Source: Bacteroidetes bacterium SB0662_bin_6
GTDB taxonomy: Bacteria; Bacteroidota; Rhodothermia; Rhodothermales; VXPQ01
Length of the DNA stretch: 64,000 bases
Direction: 5' to 3'
Assembly (NCBI GenBank): GCA_009839485.1
Contig: VXPQ01000032.1
Location: 278,982 to 342,981 of the forward strand
Part shown: piece by piece, positions 36,640-44,130 of the stretch
Numbering within the stretch: position 1 is the first letter of the stretch
How the letters are laid out: each line of letters begins with the position of its first letter
Program-made: the position numbers and the translations under genes
The notes under the pieces: model-generated
What the model was told of the DNA's origin: nothing
The model's input: only the letters and a program-made list of their open reading frames with translations
Databases searched by the model: none

Positions 36640-37518
36640 ATGCCCAGGCAGTGCAACACAGCGTGTGTGGAGCAGGGCATCGGGACATATCTCCCTGCCC
36701 GGCGCCTGACGCAAGTGCTTCCGCACATGCTGCTTCTTACGGGGTTGTTTCTGGCGGGGTTGTTCCCCCTCGGCGTAGCGCACGCCCAGGGGACCGTGGA
36801 CGTGATTCCTTCCACGAACCGCCTTGTGACGGATCAGGCTGACCTGCTTACTTCTTCCGAAGAGCAAAGGTTGACCGCCAAGCTGACCGCGTACGAGGAT
36901 ACCACCTCCACACAGATCGTTGTCGTTACGATCCCGTCGCTCGAAGGCGTGCCTGCCGCAGAATATGCGCTGGCTCTGGGCCGTAGTTGGGGCGTAGGGC
37001 AGGCGGGGCAGGATAACGGCGTGGTGATCCTCGTGGCCCGTGACGACCGGGAAGTGCGTATCGAAACAGGTTATGGTCTCGAGGGCGCCATTCCCGATGC
37101 GGTGGCGGCCCGGATTTATCGCAACGTCATGGTGCCGTACTTCCGCGAGGGACGGTTCTACGAGGGACTTTCCGGCGCTGCGGACCTGCTGATCGCTGCC
37201 GCGGCCGGTGAATTTACCGCAGAAGAGGCCGCGCCAAGACGCGCCGGGAGACCCCCGATCGATCCCTCCGCGCTGATGGGATTGTTCTTCCTTTTATGGT
37301 TCATCATCTCGTCCATCCGCCGGCGCAAGGGAGGAAACGATGGAGGCAAGCGCTACCGGCGCCATGGGTACGGCCCCCATTTCATTGTCTGGGGAGGAGG
37401 ATTCGGTGGAAGCGGCGGCGGATTTGGCGGCGGGCTGGGTGGAGGAGGCCTGGGAGGCGGCTTCGGCGGATTTGGCGGAGGAGGGTTCGGCGGCGGCGGC
37501 GCAGGAGGCGGATGGTAA
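36640..37518 (+). CDS. TPM-domain (YgcG-type) membrane protein with Gly-rich tail
   Basis: The product is 292 aa; a start at ATG 36727 would drop 29 residues and still keep the hydrophobic leader (LLLTGLFLAGLFPLGVAHAQ). The TPM domain, about residues 58-185, shows VTDQADLLTSSEEQRL, TQIVVVTIPSLEG, WGVGQAGQDNGVVILVARDDREVRIETGYGLEG. A second membrane helix (LMGLFFLLWFIISSI) is followed by a basic stretch and a C-terminal run of glycines with Phe. TPM domains have been linked to phosphatase activity and photosystem repair in plants. It forms a unit with lemA. Confidence 0.92.
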   Translation: MPRQCNTACVEQGIGTYLPARRLTQVLPHMLLLTGLFLAGLFPLGVAHAQGTVDVIPSTNRLVTDQADLLTSSEEQRLTAKLTAYEDTTSTQIVVVTIPSLEGVPAAEYALALGRSWGVGQAGQDNGVVILVARDDREVRIETGYGLEGAIPDAVAARIYRNVMVPYFREGRFYEGLSGAADLLIAAAAGEFTAEEAAPRRAGRPPIDPSALMGLFFLLWFIISSIRRRKGGNDGGKRYRRHGYGPHFIVWGGGFGGSGGGFGGGLGGGGLGGGFGGFGGGGFGGGGAGGGW

Positions 37519-37581
37519 ACCTGTCCGGTAATTTTTCAAGGCATGGTCGGCCCGGACCTGCCCGGCAAGATTTCTCCCGTC

Positions 37582-37917
37582 ATGATGCAGGCTGACCGGC
37601 TACAGGCGCTGCAAGCATTCCACGAAGAAGATCCCGACGATGCATTTGTCCGGTTCGCGCTGGCGCAGGAATATCTCAAGCGTGGAGACATCGAGGAGGC
37701 GCTTCGTTTTTTCGAGGGCCTCGTTTCCGAAGATCCCGAGTACGTGGGGACCTGGTACCATCTCGGGAAACTGTACCAGGAACTGGGCCGCAGGGAAGAC
37801 GCCGTACGGACCTATACGCAAGGCATCGAGGTCGCGGGGCGGCAACGCGACACCCACGCGCAGGCCGAACTCCGGGACGCCCTGATGCAGATAGAAGGAG
37901 TGGGGTTCGACGACTGA
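37582..37917 (+). CDS. Small TPR-repeat protein
   Basis: The product is 111 aa, with two tetratricopeptide-like units: ALQAFHEEDPDDAFVRFALAQEYLKRGDIEEALRFFEGLV, then PEYVGTWYHLGKLYQELGRREDAVRTYTQGIEVA. It lacks a signal peptide and is likely a cytoplasmic adaptor. The frame is open from 37543, but MMQADRLQAL fits relatives better. It lies between the TPM gene and the CPBP protease gene, 4 bp upstream of the latter. Confidence 0.82.
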   Translation: MMQADRLQALQAFHEEDPDDAFVRFALAQEYLKRGDIEEALRFFEGLVSEDPEYVGTWYHLGKLYQELGRREDAVRTYTQGIEVAGRQRDTHAQAELRDALMQIEGVGFDD

Positions 37918-37921
37918 AATC

Positions 37922-38668
37922 ATGACCGGTGAAGCCATATACCAACCCGGCGTCTGGAACAAGTATCACAACGCCTCCCGCTCGGCCACCTACGGGTTTC
38001 TGGCCGCGCTCCCCCTGCTGATTCTGTACGAATTCCTGATCGTTTTTGCGAACCGCAGCGCCGTGGCGCAGGTGCGCGTTTCGTCCGAGATGTGGCTCAA
38101 GCAGTTGCTGCTGGTGGTAGGGGACCACGGTCTGACGGCCTTCGGGATTGCCGTCCTGCTCGCCGGGATCGCCGTATTCTGGTACGACCGCAAGAAAAAG
38201 GTGCCCTTCAATCCCCGGTATTTCCTGTGGATGTTCCTCGAAAGTACGGTGTATGCGGTAGTGATCGCAGTCATCGTTTCCGGACTGGTCTCCGTGATCC
38301 TGCCGGCCCTGGCGCAATCCGGACCCGGGGAGGGACTCTCCATGAAACTGGCGCTTTCGGTCGGGGCGGGCCTGTACGAGGAGTTGCTGTTTCGCGTACT
38401 GCTGGTGGGCGCCTTATTCTGGGTGCTGCGCTGGTTCATGGGAGACCGGGTACTGGCCTATATTCTGGCCGCGGTCGCCGGGGCCTTTCTTTTCAGCCTG
38501 ATGCACTACATCGGGCCTCTGGGCGATGCGTTCCGCCTGAACTCGTTCCTTTTCCGGATGCTTTTCGGGCTGGCGCTGAACGTCCTGTTCCTCGTGCGGG
38601 GGTTCGGCATCGCCGCCTGGACGCACGCCCTCTACGATGTGATGGTCATGGTCGTGCTGGACGGGTAG
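37922..38668 (+). CDS. CPBP-family intramembrane glutamic/metalloprotease
   Basis: The product is 248 aa with about 6-8 membrane segments. The three CAAX-protease/bacteriocin-processing motifs are present: YEELLFRVLLVG (EExxxR), FSLMHYIG and AAWTHALYDVMVM. These residues form the intramembrane active site in Rce1-like enzymes. The substrate is unknown. It is the last gene of the lemA-TPM-TPR group and converges with the ZigA-like gene. Confidence 0.9.
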   Translation: MTGEAIYQPGVWNKYHNASRSATYGFLAALPLLILYEFLIVFANRSAVAQVRVSSEMWLKQLLLVVGDHGLTAFGIAVLLAGIAVFWYDRKKKVPFNPRYFLWMFLESTVYAVVIAVIVSGLVSVILPALAQSGPGEGLSMKLALSVGAGLYEELLFRVLLVGALFWVLRWFMGDRVLAYILAAVAGAFLFSLMHYIGPLGDAFRLNSFLFRMLFGLALNVLFLVRGFGIAAWTHALYDVMVMVVLDG

Positions 38669-38728
38669 GGTATCCAATAGACGGCGGGCGAGTTTAAGCC
38701 AATCATGGACGCATTCGCCAAAACGGAT

Positions 38729-38753
38729 GAGGCAGTTTCGGTCATACTGCCTC
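38729..38753 (-). terminator. Stem-loop at the 3' end of the ZigA-like gene
   Basis: GAGGCAGT and ACTGCCTC form a perfect 8-bp stem around a 9-nt loop. It overlaps the stop codon of the minus-strand GTPase gene. On that strand it is followed by ATCCGTTTTGG, a short T-run, so it could terminate the transcript. Confidence 0.45.
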
Positions 38754-39989
38754 TCCCTCCGTGTGAAGCTCTGGGAACGGGTTCGGGAGCACTGCCCAGG
38801 CTTTGCTGTCAGCGGCGGCGAGGCGCTCGTCGAGCAGGCACGCGTCTAGGCGAGCGCGCATCGCCGCCTCGTTCATCTGCTGGCCGATGAAGACGAGCTG
38901 CTGTGCGCGATCGCCGAAGCGGGGATGCCAGCCCGGCCGCTGATCAGGTCGCTGACCAGCAGGATACCTCCAGTGTTCGCGAGGCACGGCCGCCCACCAC
39001 ATCCCGACGGGGTTCACGTTGCTGACGCCACCGGCTTGAGCCCACTCGTAGGCGACCCGATGGTCAGCGGCGACCCAGAAGAAGCCCTTCGAGCGGAGCA
39101 CGCCGCGCCAGTTCTCGTCGTCGTGCAAAAACGCCCACAGCTTCTCGGCGTCGAAGGGCTGCGGCGTGCGGTAGGTGAAGCTCGATATCCCGTACTCTTC
39201 GGTCTCCGGCGTGTGCTCGCCCTGCAGTTCTCGAATCCAGCCGGCGGAGCTCGCCGCCTTCTCGTAGTCGAACAGGCCCGTGTCGAGCACGCGTTCGAGC
39301 GGGACCTGTCCGTGCGTTGTCCCGAGAATCTCCGCGCCGGGGTTGAGCGCCTTCACGATGGCCTCGACTTCGAGAGCCTGATCGTTGCTCGCGAGGTCGA
39401 GCTTGTTGAGCACGATGACGTCCGCGAACTCGATCTGGTCGATCAGCAAGTCGGTCACCGTCCGCTCATCTTCCTCGCCCAACGATTCGCCGCGGTCCTG
39501 GAGTGCTTCGGCGGCGTTGTAGTCCCGCAGGAAACTCGCCGTGTCCACGACCGTGACCATCGTGTCGAGGCGCGAGACCTGACTCAGGCTCACACCGTTC
39601 TCGTCCTCGAAGGTGAAGGTCTGTGCGACGGGAATGGGCTCCGAAATCCCCGTGGACTCGATGAGCAGATAGTCGAAGCGTTTCTCCCGCGCGAGTTGGG
39701 AGACCTCGGCGAGCAGGTCGTCTCGCAGTGTGCAGCAGATGCAGCCGTTCGACATCTCGACCAGCTTCTCCTCAGTCCGCGAGAGTTCCGCGCCGCCGCG
39801 CTCAATGAGCGCCGCGTCGATGTTGACCTCGCTCATGTCGTTCACGATCACCGCGACGCGACGGCCCTCCCGGTTGTTGAGTACCTGGTTGAGGAGTGTG
39901 GTCTTTCCCGCTCCGAGGAAGCCCGACAAGACGGTGACGGGGAGGCGTGAATGGTTGAAACTGGTCTCTTGGTTCAGGGGCATCGTCAT
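38742..39989 (-). CDS. CobW/ZigA-family zinc metallochaperone GTPase
   Basis: The product is 415 aa. GTPase motifs are [18 protein letters not shown] (Walker A), the metal-binding [12 protein letters not shown] and [10 protein letters not shown] (NKxD). The C-terminal CobW_C domain shows [22 protein letters not shown] and ends near [16 protein letters not shown]. Family members hand zinc or cobalt to client proteins, often under zinc starvation. I could not find a convincing Zur box in the AT-richer region upstream. It stands alone between unrelated operons and could have been acquired by transfer. Confidence 0.9.
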   Translation of the reverse strand: MTMPLNQETSFNHSRLPVTVLSGFLGAGKTTLLNQVLNNREGRRVAVIVNDMSEVNIDAALIERGGAELSRTEEKLVEMSNGCICCTLRDDLLAEVSQLAREKRFDYLLIESTGISEPIPVAQTFTFEDENGVSLSQVSRLDTMVTVVDTASFLRDYNAAEALQDRGESLGEEDERTVTDLLIDQIEFADVIVLNKLDLASNDQALEVEAIVKALNPGAEILGTTHGQVPLERVLDTGLFDYEKAASSAGWIRELQGEHTPETEEYGISSFTYRTPQPFDAEKLWAFLHDDENWRGVLRSKGFFWVAADHRVAYEWAQAGGVSNVNPVGMWWAAVPREHWRYPAGQRPDQRPGWHPRFGDRAQQLVFIGQQMNEAAMRARLDACLLDERLAAADSKAWAVLPNPFPELHTEGEAV

Positions 39990-40313
39990 GTGGAACGACC
40001 GGGCTTGGTGTATTTCGATGACAAACCGCGAATATTACGGACTTTGTTCAGGGTGGGCCAAGGAATGTGGACAAGTTGTTGACAAGTAGGCCGCTTCGCG
40101 CAAGGTGGCCAATCGGATGCCCCTTGAGGTTTTCCACCCCAGTTATTTAATGCCAAATTCCTGTCGTTTTACAGCGGGGTGGGAAGATATCCGGTCAGAA
40201 GGTCATATTCTTCGCGTTTTCGTGTCTGAACAAGCAATCGCCTTTATGCGCACAGCGTGTAGCATATTTCAGGATCCGGAGCGGCCCGGTCGAGTTTCAG
40301 GAAGTCATAGCGG
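39990..40313. other. Gene-free spacer, 324 bp
   Basis: It separates the divergent ZigA-like gene from the toxin operon and must hold both promoters. It is somewhat AT-richer than its surroundings. CCACCCC at 40135 and GGGGTGG at 40176 form a distant inverted pair. A frame crossing its right half overlaps the toxin gene out of phase and shows no family likeness. No specific regulatory site is recognised. Confidence 0.4.
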
Positions 40314-40649
40314 ATGTTCGATATCCGGCATTACACCACCGAAGACGCCCGCGATCCGGTGCAGAGCTGGCTGGACGATCTGCGAGATCAGGAAGCAAGA
40401 CACCGAATTTCATCAAGGATTGGTCGCCTCCAAAGAGGTATTCTTGGCGACTCCAGAGCCGTAGGAGGTGCAATACGGGAACTGCGGATTCATTATGGCC
40501 CCGGATACCGGGTATATTTCGCTATGATGGATAAAGAAGTAATCCTTCTTCTGTGCGGCGGCGACAAGAAAACGCAGCGCGCCGACATCGCCCTGGCGCA
40601 GAAACGGCTCAGGGACTGGAAATCGAAACATCGAGAAACCAAACCATAA
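40314..40649 (+). CDS. RelE/HigB-superfamily addiction-module killer protein
   Basis: The product is 111 aa. The sequence follows the Gp49-like (PF05973-type) toxin pattern closely: VQSWLDDLRDQEARHRISSRIGRLQRGILGD, IRELRIHYGPGYRVYFAM and VILLLCGGDKKTQRADIALAQKRL. Such toxins cleave mRNA on the ribosome. Unlike classical modules, where relBE places the antitoxin first, here the toxin comes first, as in HigBA. It is 12 bp upstream of an antitoxin-like gene. Confidence 0.9.
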   Translation: MFDIRHYTTEDARDPVQSWLDDLRDQEARHRISSRIGRLQRGILGDSRAVGGAIRELRIHYGPGYRVYFAMMDKEVILLLCGGDKKTQRADIALAQKRLRDWKSKHRETKP

Positions 40650-40661
40650 CATCTCGGAATC

Positions 40662-41018
40662 ATGAACGACATGGGCGTAGACCACTTCGAATGGCTTCGG
40701 GGAGAATTCCGGAAAGATCCTTCACTGGCAATCGGATATCTGAAGGTGGCCACGGAAGAGGAACCTGTTATTCTTCTGGATGCGCTTAAGAACGTCGCCG
40801 ATGCATACCGGGAACAGCATCCGGATATAGCCAGGAAGGCAGACAATCTGCGGGAGCGTCTGAACGACATGCGGTGGCCGACACTTGCCGTGGGGTATCC
40901 GCTGCCGGAAACAGCAAAGAACCGCCGCATCTCCAAAGAGCCCGCTTCCACAAGCGTACGCCGTTCCCGTCGCCGGATGGATCAGGCCCGGACGCCGGCA
41001 ACGGAAACCGGGGGGTAA
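40662..41018 (+). CDS. Antitoxin-like protein with diverged C-terminus
   Basis: The product is 118 aa. The first 50 residues (FEWLRGEFRKDPSLAIGYLKVATEEEPVILLDALKNVADAY) resemble the N-terminal helices of HigA-type antidote proteins that pair with Gp49-like toxins. The expected Xre helix-turn-helix after this point is not visible. Instead there is a short helix (IARKADNLRERLND) and a basic, Ser/Arg-rich disordered tail (SVRRSRRRMDQART). I saw no other frame that restores an HTH. It may still neutralise the toxin directly. It ends 3 bp before the next ATG. Confidence 0.65.
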   Translation: MNDMGVDHFEWLRGEFRKDPSLAIGYLKVATEEEPVILLDALKNVADAYREQHPDIARKADNLRERLNDMRWPTLAVGYPLPETAKNRRISKEPASTSVRRSRRRMDQARTPATETGG

Positions 41019-41021
41019 GGC

Positions 41022-42314
41022 ATGGTCATTCGTTATCCGATCACGAATGAGGTCCGGAACGCTTTGCAGCGTTTCCCGCGCATTGCGGAGGAGATCAGGA
41101 GTAAACTGCCCGGATCCGGCCGGAGCGAACTGGAAATTGTCCGCCTGCTTGGCAACACGCATTACGAACATATCGAAGCGCTCCTGGCCTTCATAGACGA
41201 CAAACTTCCCACGTCCGGGAGTATTGGCAAGCGCGTTCTCGATGAGAAGGATTTATTGAAATTCCATCGAGCGCTGTCGGAATTCGATTTGCTTGTGCAT
41301 CTTCAGGATACCGCAGGAACGGCAAGCGCGTATGAAGATAAAGTTTCCCCCCGATCCAACGCCAAACGCTACGACATCGACCTCACCGCCGGCGGATCGC
41401 AAATACGCATCGAGGTCTATTGTCCTGCGGATTTTTTCGGCTACCAACTGGTCGGACGGTATCTCCCAATGATGTTCAAGTACCTCGAAGTCGATATGGG
41501 CTTCGAGGTAGCGCTTCGGCTCGAACACAAAAACGAAAACCACGGTTCATGGAATCCCTTCTTCGCCAACGATATAGGGGGCCAAACAGATGTCGACCCA
41601 TGGCTCGACAGTTTGAATGCGGAAGCAAAGCAATGGATAATGGAGGCGAAAGCGGGAGATCATCTTCAATTTCCGGGGCCCATCGAATCGCTTCTATTGT
41701 CCGTAACGCTTGAACACAGGGACGAAAATCCCGATTGGCGCCTGGTCAGCTTTCTTCCCCCCGGACAATCGTCCGACACCCGACTGTTTTTCGAGATGGA
41801 TACGCCAAAAAGCACAGCCGGGACCCAGTGGGGACCTAAACTGCTGGACAAGCTGCAAAAGCGCCAGTGCGGTCCACCCTCGCCCGATTATCTTCGCCTG
41901 CTTGTCGTCGACTTTTCGCTGGCCGATACGGGATGGCCGGATTTCATCTGCTGGCCCGATACGGCGAAGCGGCTTGCCGAAACGTTCGACTTGCTTGTCG
42001 AGGAAACCGGACCTCCGCTTCCCTATGACGCGGTGCTCCCCGCGCAACTCGGCCGGGAATGCGGCTTCGGGAGGGTCATTCCATTGGACAACCAACGCAC
42101 GAAGGAAATAGAAAGGGTGGTTCAAGCCGCATCGCTCGATCGTCCTTGCATACCTCACCCTGCAGGAGACCAGAAAAAAAAGATGGAAGAAATGCGGCGT
42201 TACGCGGCGTCACGCCAGCGGCCTGCTCCATCCGATCAGCACATCAAGAACGATCCCGACTTCCGGGAGTTGCTCGACAGCATTTCCGCCCTACAGCACG
42301 GACATTCCGGATAG
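41022..42314 (+). CDS. Orphan 430-aa protein, third gene of the toxin-antitoxin unit
   Basis: I do not recognise this family. It has no signal peptide or membrane helix. The N-terminal 90 residues look helical (EVRNALQRFPRIAEEIRSKL; HIEALLAFIDDKL). A core around residues 108-160 (KRYDIDLTAGGSQIRIEVYCP) has an Asp-strand-strand-Glu arrangement reminiscent of PD-(D/E)xK nucleases, but the Lys is replaced by Tyr; this is only a resemblance. Later segments include LLSVTLEHRD and YLRLLVVDFSLADTGWPDF. It starts 3 bp after the antitoxin-like gene, so co-transcription is very likely. A short hairpin CCGGA-TAG-TCCGG at 42306-42318 spans its stop. Confidence 0.75.
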   Translation: MVIRYPITNEVRNALQRFPRIAEEIRSKLPGSGRSELEIVRLLGNTHYEHIEALLAFIDDKLPTSGSIGKRVLDEKDLLKFHRALSEFDLLVHLQDTAGTASAYEDKVSPRSNAKRYDIDLTAGGSQIRIEVYCPADFFGYQLVGRYLPMMFKYLEVDMGFEVALRLEHKNENHGSWNPFFANDIGGQTDVDPWLDSLNAEAKQWIMEAKAGDHLQFPGPIESLLLSVTLEHRDENPDWRLVSFLPPGQSSDTRLFFEMDTPKSTAGTQWGPKLLDKLQKRQCGPPSPDYLRLLVVDFSLADTGWPDFICWPDTAKRLAETFDLLVEETGPPLPYDAVLPAQLGRECGFGRVIPLDNQRTKEIERVVQAASLDRPCIPHPAGDQKKKMEEMRRYAASRQRPAPSDQHIKNDPDFRELLDSISALQHGHSG

Positions 42315-42338
42315 TCCGGCAAGGCAAAAACCCCTCTC

Positions 42339-42779
42339 CTACTCCATTTCTTCCTCGGCCGCTTCCCCAGACGAACCAATCCGATTCCAGACCTCTTCGA
42401 GCCGGAAATCGAGAATGTGGCCTACGTGGTACCATGTATCCCCTTCGACGCGGGCTTCAAAAACGACGGACTGCCCCGCCAGCCCCGCAGAACTGTGCCA
42501 GGTGATGTGCTCGGTGTAGGTTTCCCCATCGAATGAATAGGTGCCCCCGCCGGCGAACACCTCCTCGTCCAGGATCTGCCGTCCGAAGGCGAAATGCGTG
42601 GAGTTGAGGATCTTGATGGTATACGGTATCTGATCGGTCCGGTCCACGGTGCTGTCCGGATACACAACATGCTGGGAAACCATTTCCCACGTTCCTTCGA
42701 GCGGGTTGGCCGGAAGCTGGCCCAGCGCTCCGGATACGGCGAACAGGGAAACTATACCGATAAATACTGCGCGTCTCAT
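42339..42779 (-). CDS. Exported lipocalin-like small protein
   Basis: The product is 146 aa with a signal peptide (RRAVFIGIVSLFAVSGALGQ). The mature part begins NPLEGTWEMVSQHVVYPDS and continues with THFAFGRQ, YSFDGETYTEHITWH and WYHVGHI, the strand pattern of small lipocalin-like domains found in Bacteroidota envelope proteins. The C-terminus is acidic. Ligand unknown. It converges with the orphan protein gene 24 bp away and is not part of that operon. Confidence 0.75.
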   Translation of the reverse strand: MRRAVFIGIVSLFAVSGALGQLPANPLEGTWEMVSQHVVYPDSTVDRTDQIPYTIKILNSTHFAFGRQILDEEVFAGGGTYSFDGETYTEHITWHSSAGLAGQSVVFEARVEGDTWYHVGHILDFRLEEVWNRIGSSGEAAEEEME

Positions 42780-42951
42780 ACAGAAACCTCCATGTCTTTG
42801 CGGGGGAGCATTGCAAAGACATATTACGCAAGCATTGCTTCAATAACAATTCACACGAAGGAAAATGGCGCGCTTTGCTATTTCCCGCAATGCAACGGAA
42901 TCACGAGCCCTGCGGATCGCCGCGGATGCATGACCCGCCGGCGGCTATCCC

Positions 42952-43722
42952 TTAAGAGTGCAGCGCGAAACGGGCGCCCTGCGGATCCACGCAATGGGCA
43001 ATCCAGCCCCCGCCGGGCACTTCCATCGGCCCCATGACCACCCTGCCGCCGTGTTCCGCGACATCTTCGACGCTCCGGTCAATGTCTTCCACCGAGATAT
43101 ATAACGCCCACCAGGGAGGCGGCGGACCGGGCATGCTGTCGAGTTTGGTGAATATGCCCCCGTAGACAAGATCGTTCTGACCGTACATGCGATAGATGCC
43201 TGAATCGCCCATATCCATTTCGCTCGTGATCTCCCAACCGAACAGGGCCTGGTAGAAATCGAAAGCGGCCTGGTAATCCGAGGTGGCCAGTTCGTGCCAG
43301 GAAAACTCGCCGACTCCCGGCTGCGCTTCCATGTCCGGCTCTCCCGTGGTCGATGCGAACACCGCAAAAACCCCGCCCTGCGGGTCGGTGGCTATGGCAA
43401 AACGGCCCGCGCCCGGAACGTCCTGCGGCGGAACGTGGATATTCCCGCCCAATTCCTGGATTTGTCCGACCGTCTCATCCACGTCCGGCGTGGAAATGTA
43501 GGGAAGCCAGTGGGGCGGAATCTCCCCCATTTCCGGTTCGATCTCCATGAGACCGCCGAAGGGCATCCCGTTATTGGTGAGCATCGTGTAGGGCCCGGGG
43601 CCGCCCTCGAATGCCTCGGTTCCCCAACCGATGATGTTTCCGTAAAATTCTATTGCCGCTTCAGTGTCGGTGGTGATCAGGTCGTACCATACGAAACGAC
43701 CCGACTGCTGGTGTTCTGCCAT
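42952..43722 (-). CDS. VOC-family (glyoxalase/bleomycin-resistance fold) protein, two domains
   Basis: The product is 256 aa with two tandem VOC modules: residues 9-125 (GRFVWYDLITTDTEAAIEFYGNIIGW) and 137-255 (GEFSWHELATSDYQAAFDFYQALFGWEI). Both have paired FYG/FYQ and DPQGGVFAVF / DPQGARFALH ends. Similar proteins are annotated as putative hydroxylases or enzymes of unknown substrate. The start ATG 43722 (MAEHQQSGRF) is preferred because the longer frame to 43806 would cross the terminator of tRNA-Ala. Confidence 0.88.
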   Translation of the reverse strand: MAEHQQSGRFVWYDLITTDTEAAIEFYGNIIGWGTEAFEGGPGPYTMLTNNGMPFGGLMEIEPEMGEIPPHWLPYISTPDVDETVGQIQELGGNIHVPPQDVPGAGRFAIATDPQGGVFAVFASTTGEPDMEAQPGVGEFSWHELATSDYQAAFDFYQALFGWEITSEMDMGDSGIYRMYGQNDLVYGGIFTKLDSMPGPPPPWWALYISVEDIDRSVEDVAEHGGRVVMGPMEVPGGGWIAHCVDPQGARFALHS

Positions 43723-43763
43723 AATTGCGGTGCCGGACAGCGTTTGGTGAAAGAAATACGGGA

Positions 43764-43796
43764 CAAAAAACAAACCGGACGGATACACCCGTCCGG
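43764..43796 (-). terminator. Rho-independent terminator of tRNA-Ala
   Basis: On the minus strand CCGGACGG and CCGTCCGG form a perfect 8-bp stem with a 6-nt loop (43775-43796). It is followed directly by TTTGTTTTTTG. It sits 15 bp downstream of the tRNA 3' end. Confidence 0.85.
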
Positions 43797-43810
43797 CTCG
43801 ACTCATTCCG

Positions 43811-43883
43811 TGGAGCTAAGCGGAGTCGAACCGCTGACCTCTGCAGTGCGATTGCAGCGCTCTACCAACTGAGCTATAGCCCC
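43811..43883 (-). tRNA. tRNA-Ala (anticodon CGC)
   Basis: On the minus strand a 73-nt cloverleaf forms: acceptor GGGGCTA/TAGCTCC with the alanine identity pair G3-U70, D-arm GCTCAGTTGGTAGAGC, anticodon stem CTGCA/TGCAG around ATCGCAC, T-arm AGCGGTTCGACTCCGCT and discriminator A. The anticodon is CGC, reading GCG. CCA is not encoded. Confidence 0.92.
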
Positions 43884-43942
43884 ATTGATTGTCGCTATCC
43901 GAACGAGATTCGCTGCGGTGCGGTTCCGGGGGGAGGGCTATT

Positions 43943-43971
43943 CTATTCTCCGCAAATTATGCGTAGAATAG
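43943..43971. promoter_or_regulatory. Operator-like palindrome 1 upstream of the DUF4143 ATPase
   Basis: CTATTCT-C-CGCA-AATTA-TGCG-T-AGAATAG is a near-perfect 29-bp palindrome. A second, very similar palindrome lies at 44015. The size, symmetry and location between tRNA-Ala and the ATPase gene suggest a dimeric regulator binding site. Confidence 0.6.
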
Positions 43972-44014
43972 GAATATGAGCGCATACCGGCTGCCTCTGA
44001 ACTGGAGTGTGCCC

Positions 44015-44044
44015 CTATTCACCGCATATATTGCGTAGAATAAG
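44015..44044. promoter_or_regulatory. Operator-like palindrome 2 upstream of the DUF4143 ATPase
   Basis: CTATTC-ACCGCA-TATAT-TGCGTA-GAATAAG repeats the core of palindrome 1 (CCGCA...TGCGTAGAATA) with imperfect outer symmetry. The centres are about 72 bp apart, close to seven helical turns. This would suit two protein dimers bound on the same DNA face. Confidence 0.58.
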
Positions 44045-44083
44045 GTGGTGATACGTAATTTCGATCCATAAATGCATTTTAAT

Positions 44084-44118
44084 CATGAAAATCCATAGTG
44101 ACATTTTAAATTTTCATG
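44084..44118. promoter_or_regulatory. Inverted repeat CATGAAAAT-N17-ATTTTCATG at the ATPase start
   Basis: Both 9-bp arms are perfect. The right arm ends in the upstream candidate start codon (ATG 44116) of the ATPase gene, so a bound regulator or a hairpin could block initiation. It favours ATG 44131 as the translation start. Confidence 0.5.
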
Positions 44119-44130
44119 TATATTCAGGGC

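Noticed and set aside
39990-40313. Zur box or zinc-responsive element upstream of the ZigA-like gene
   Set aside because: AT-rich patches exist but no convincing symmetrical GTTATA-type site could be found.
40105-40464. 119-codon frame upstream of and overlapping the toxin gene
   Set aside because: Overlaps the well-supported toxin out of phase and resembles no family.
43811-43883. tRNA-Ala as an integration site for the accessory region
   Set aside because: The tRNA 3' end points away from the DUF4143 region, no integrase is present and no duplicated tRNA 3' segment was found.
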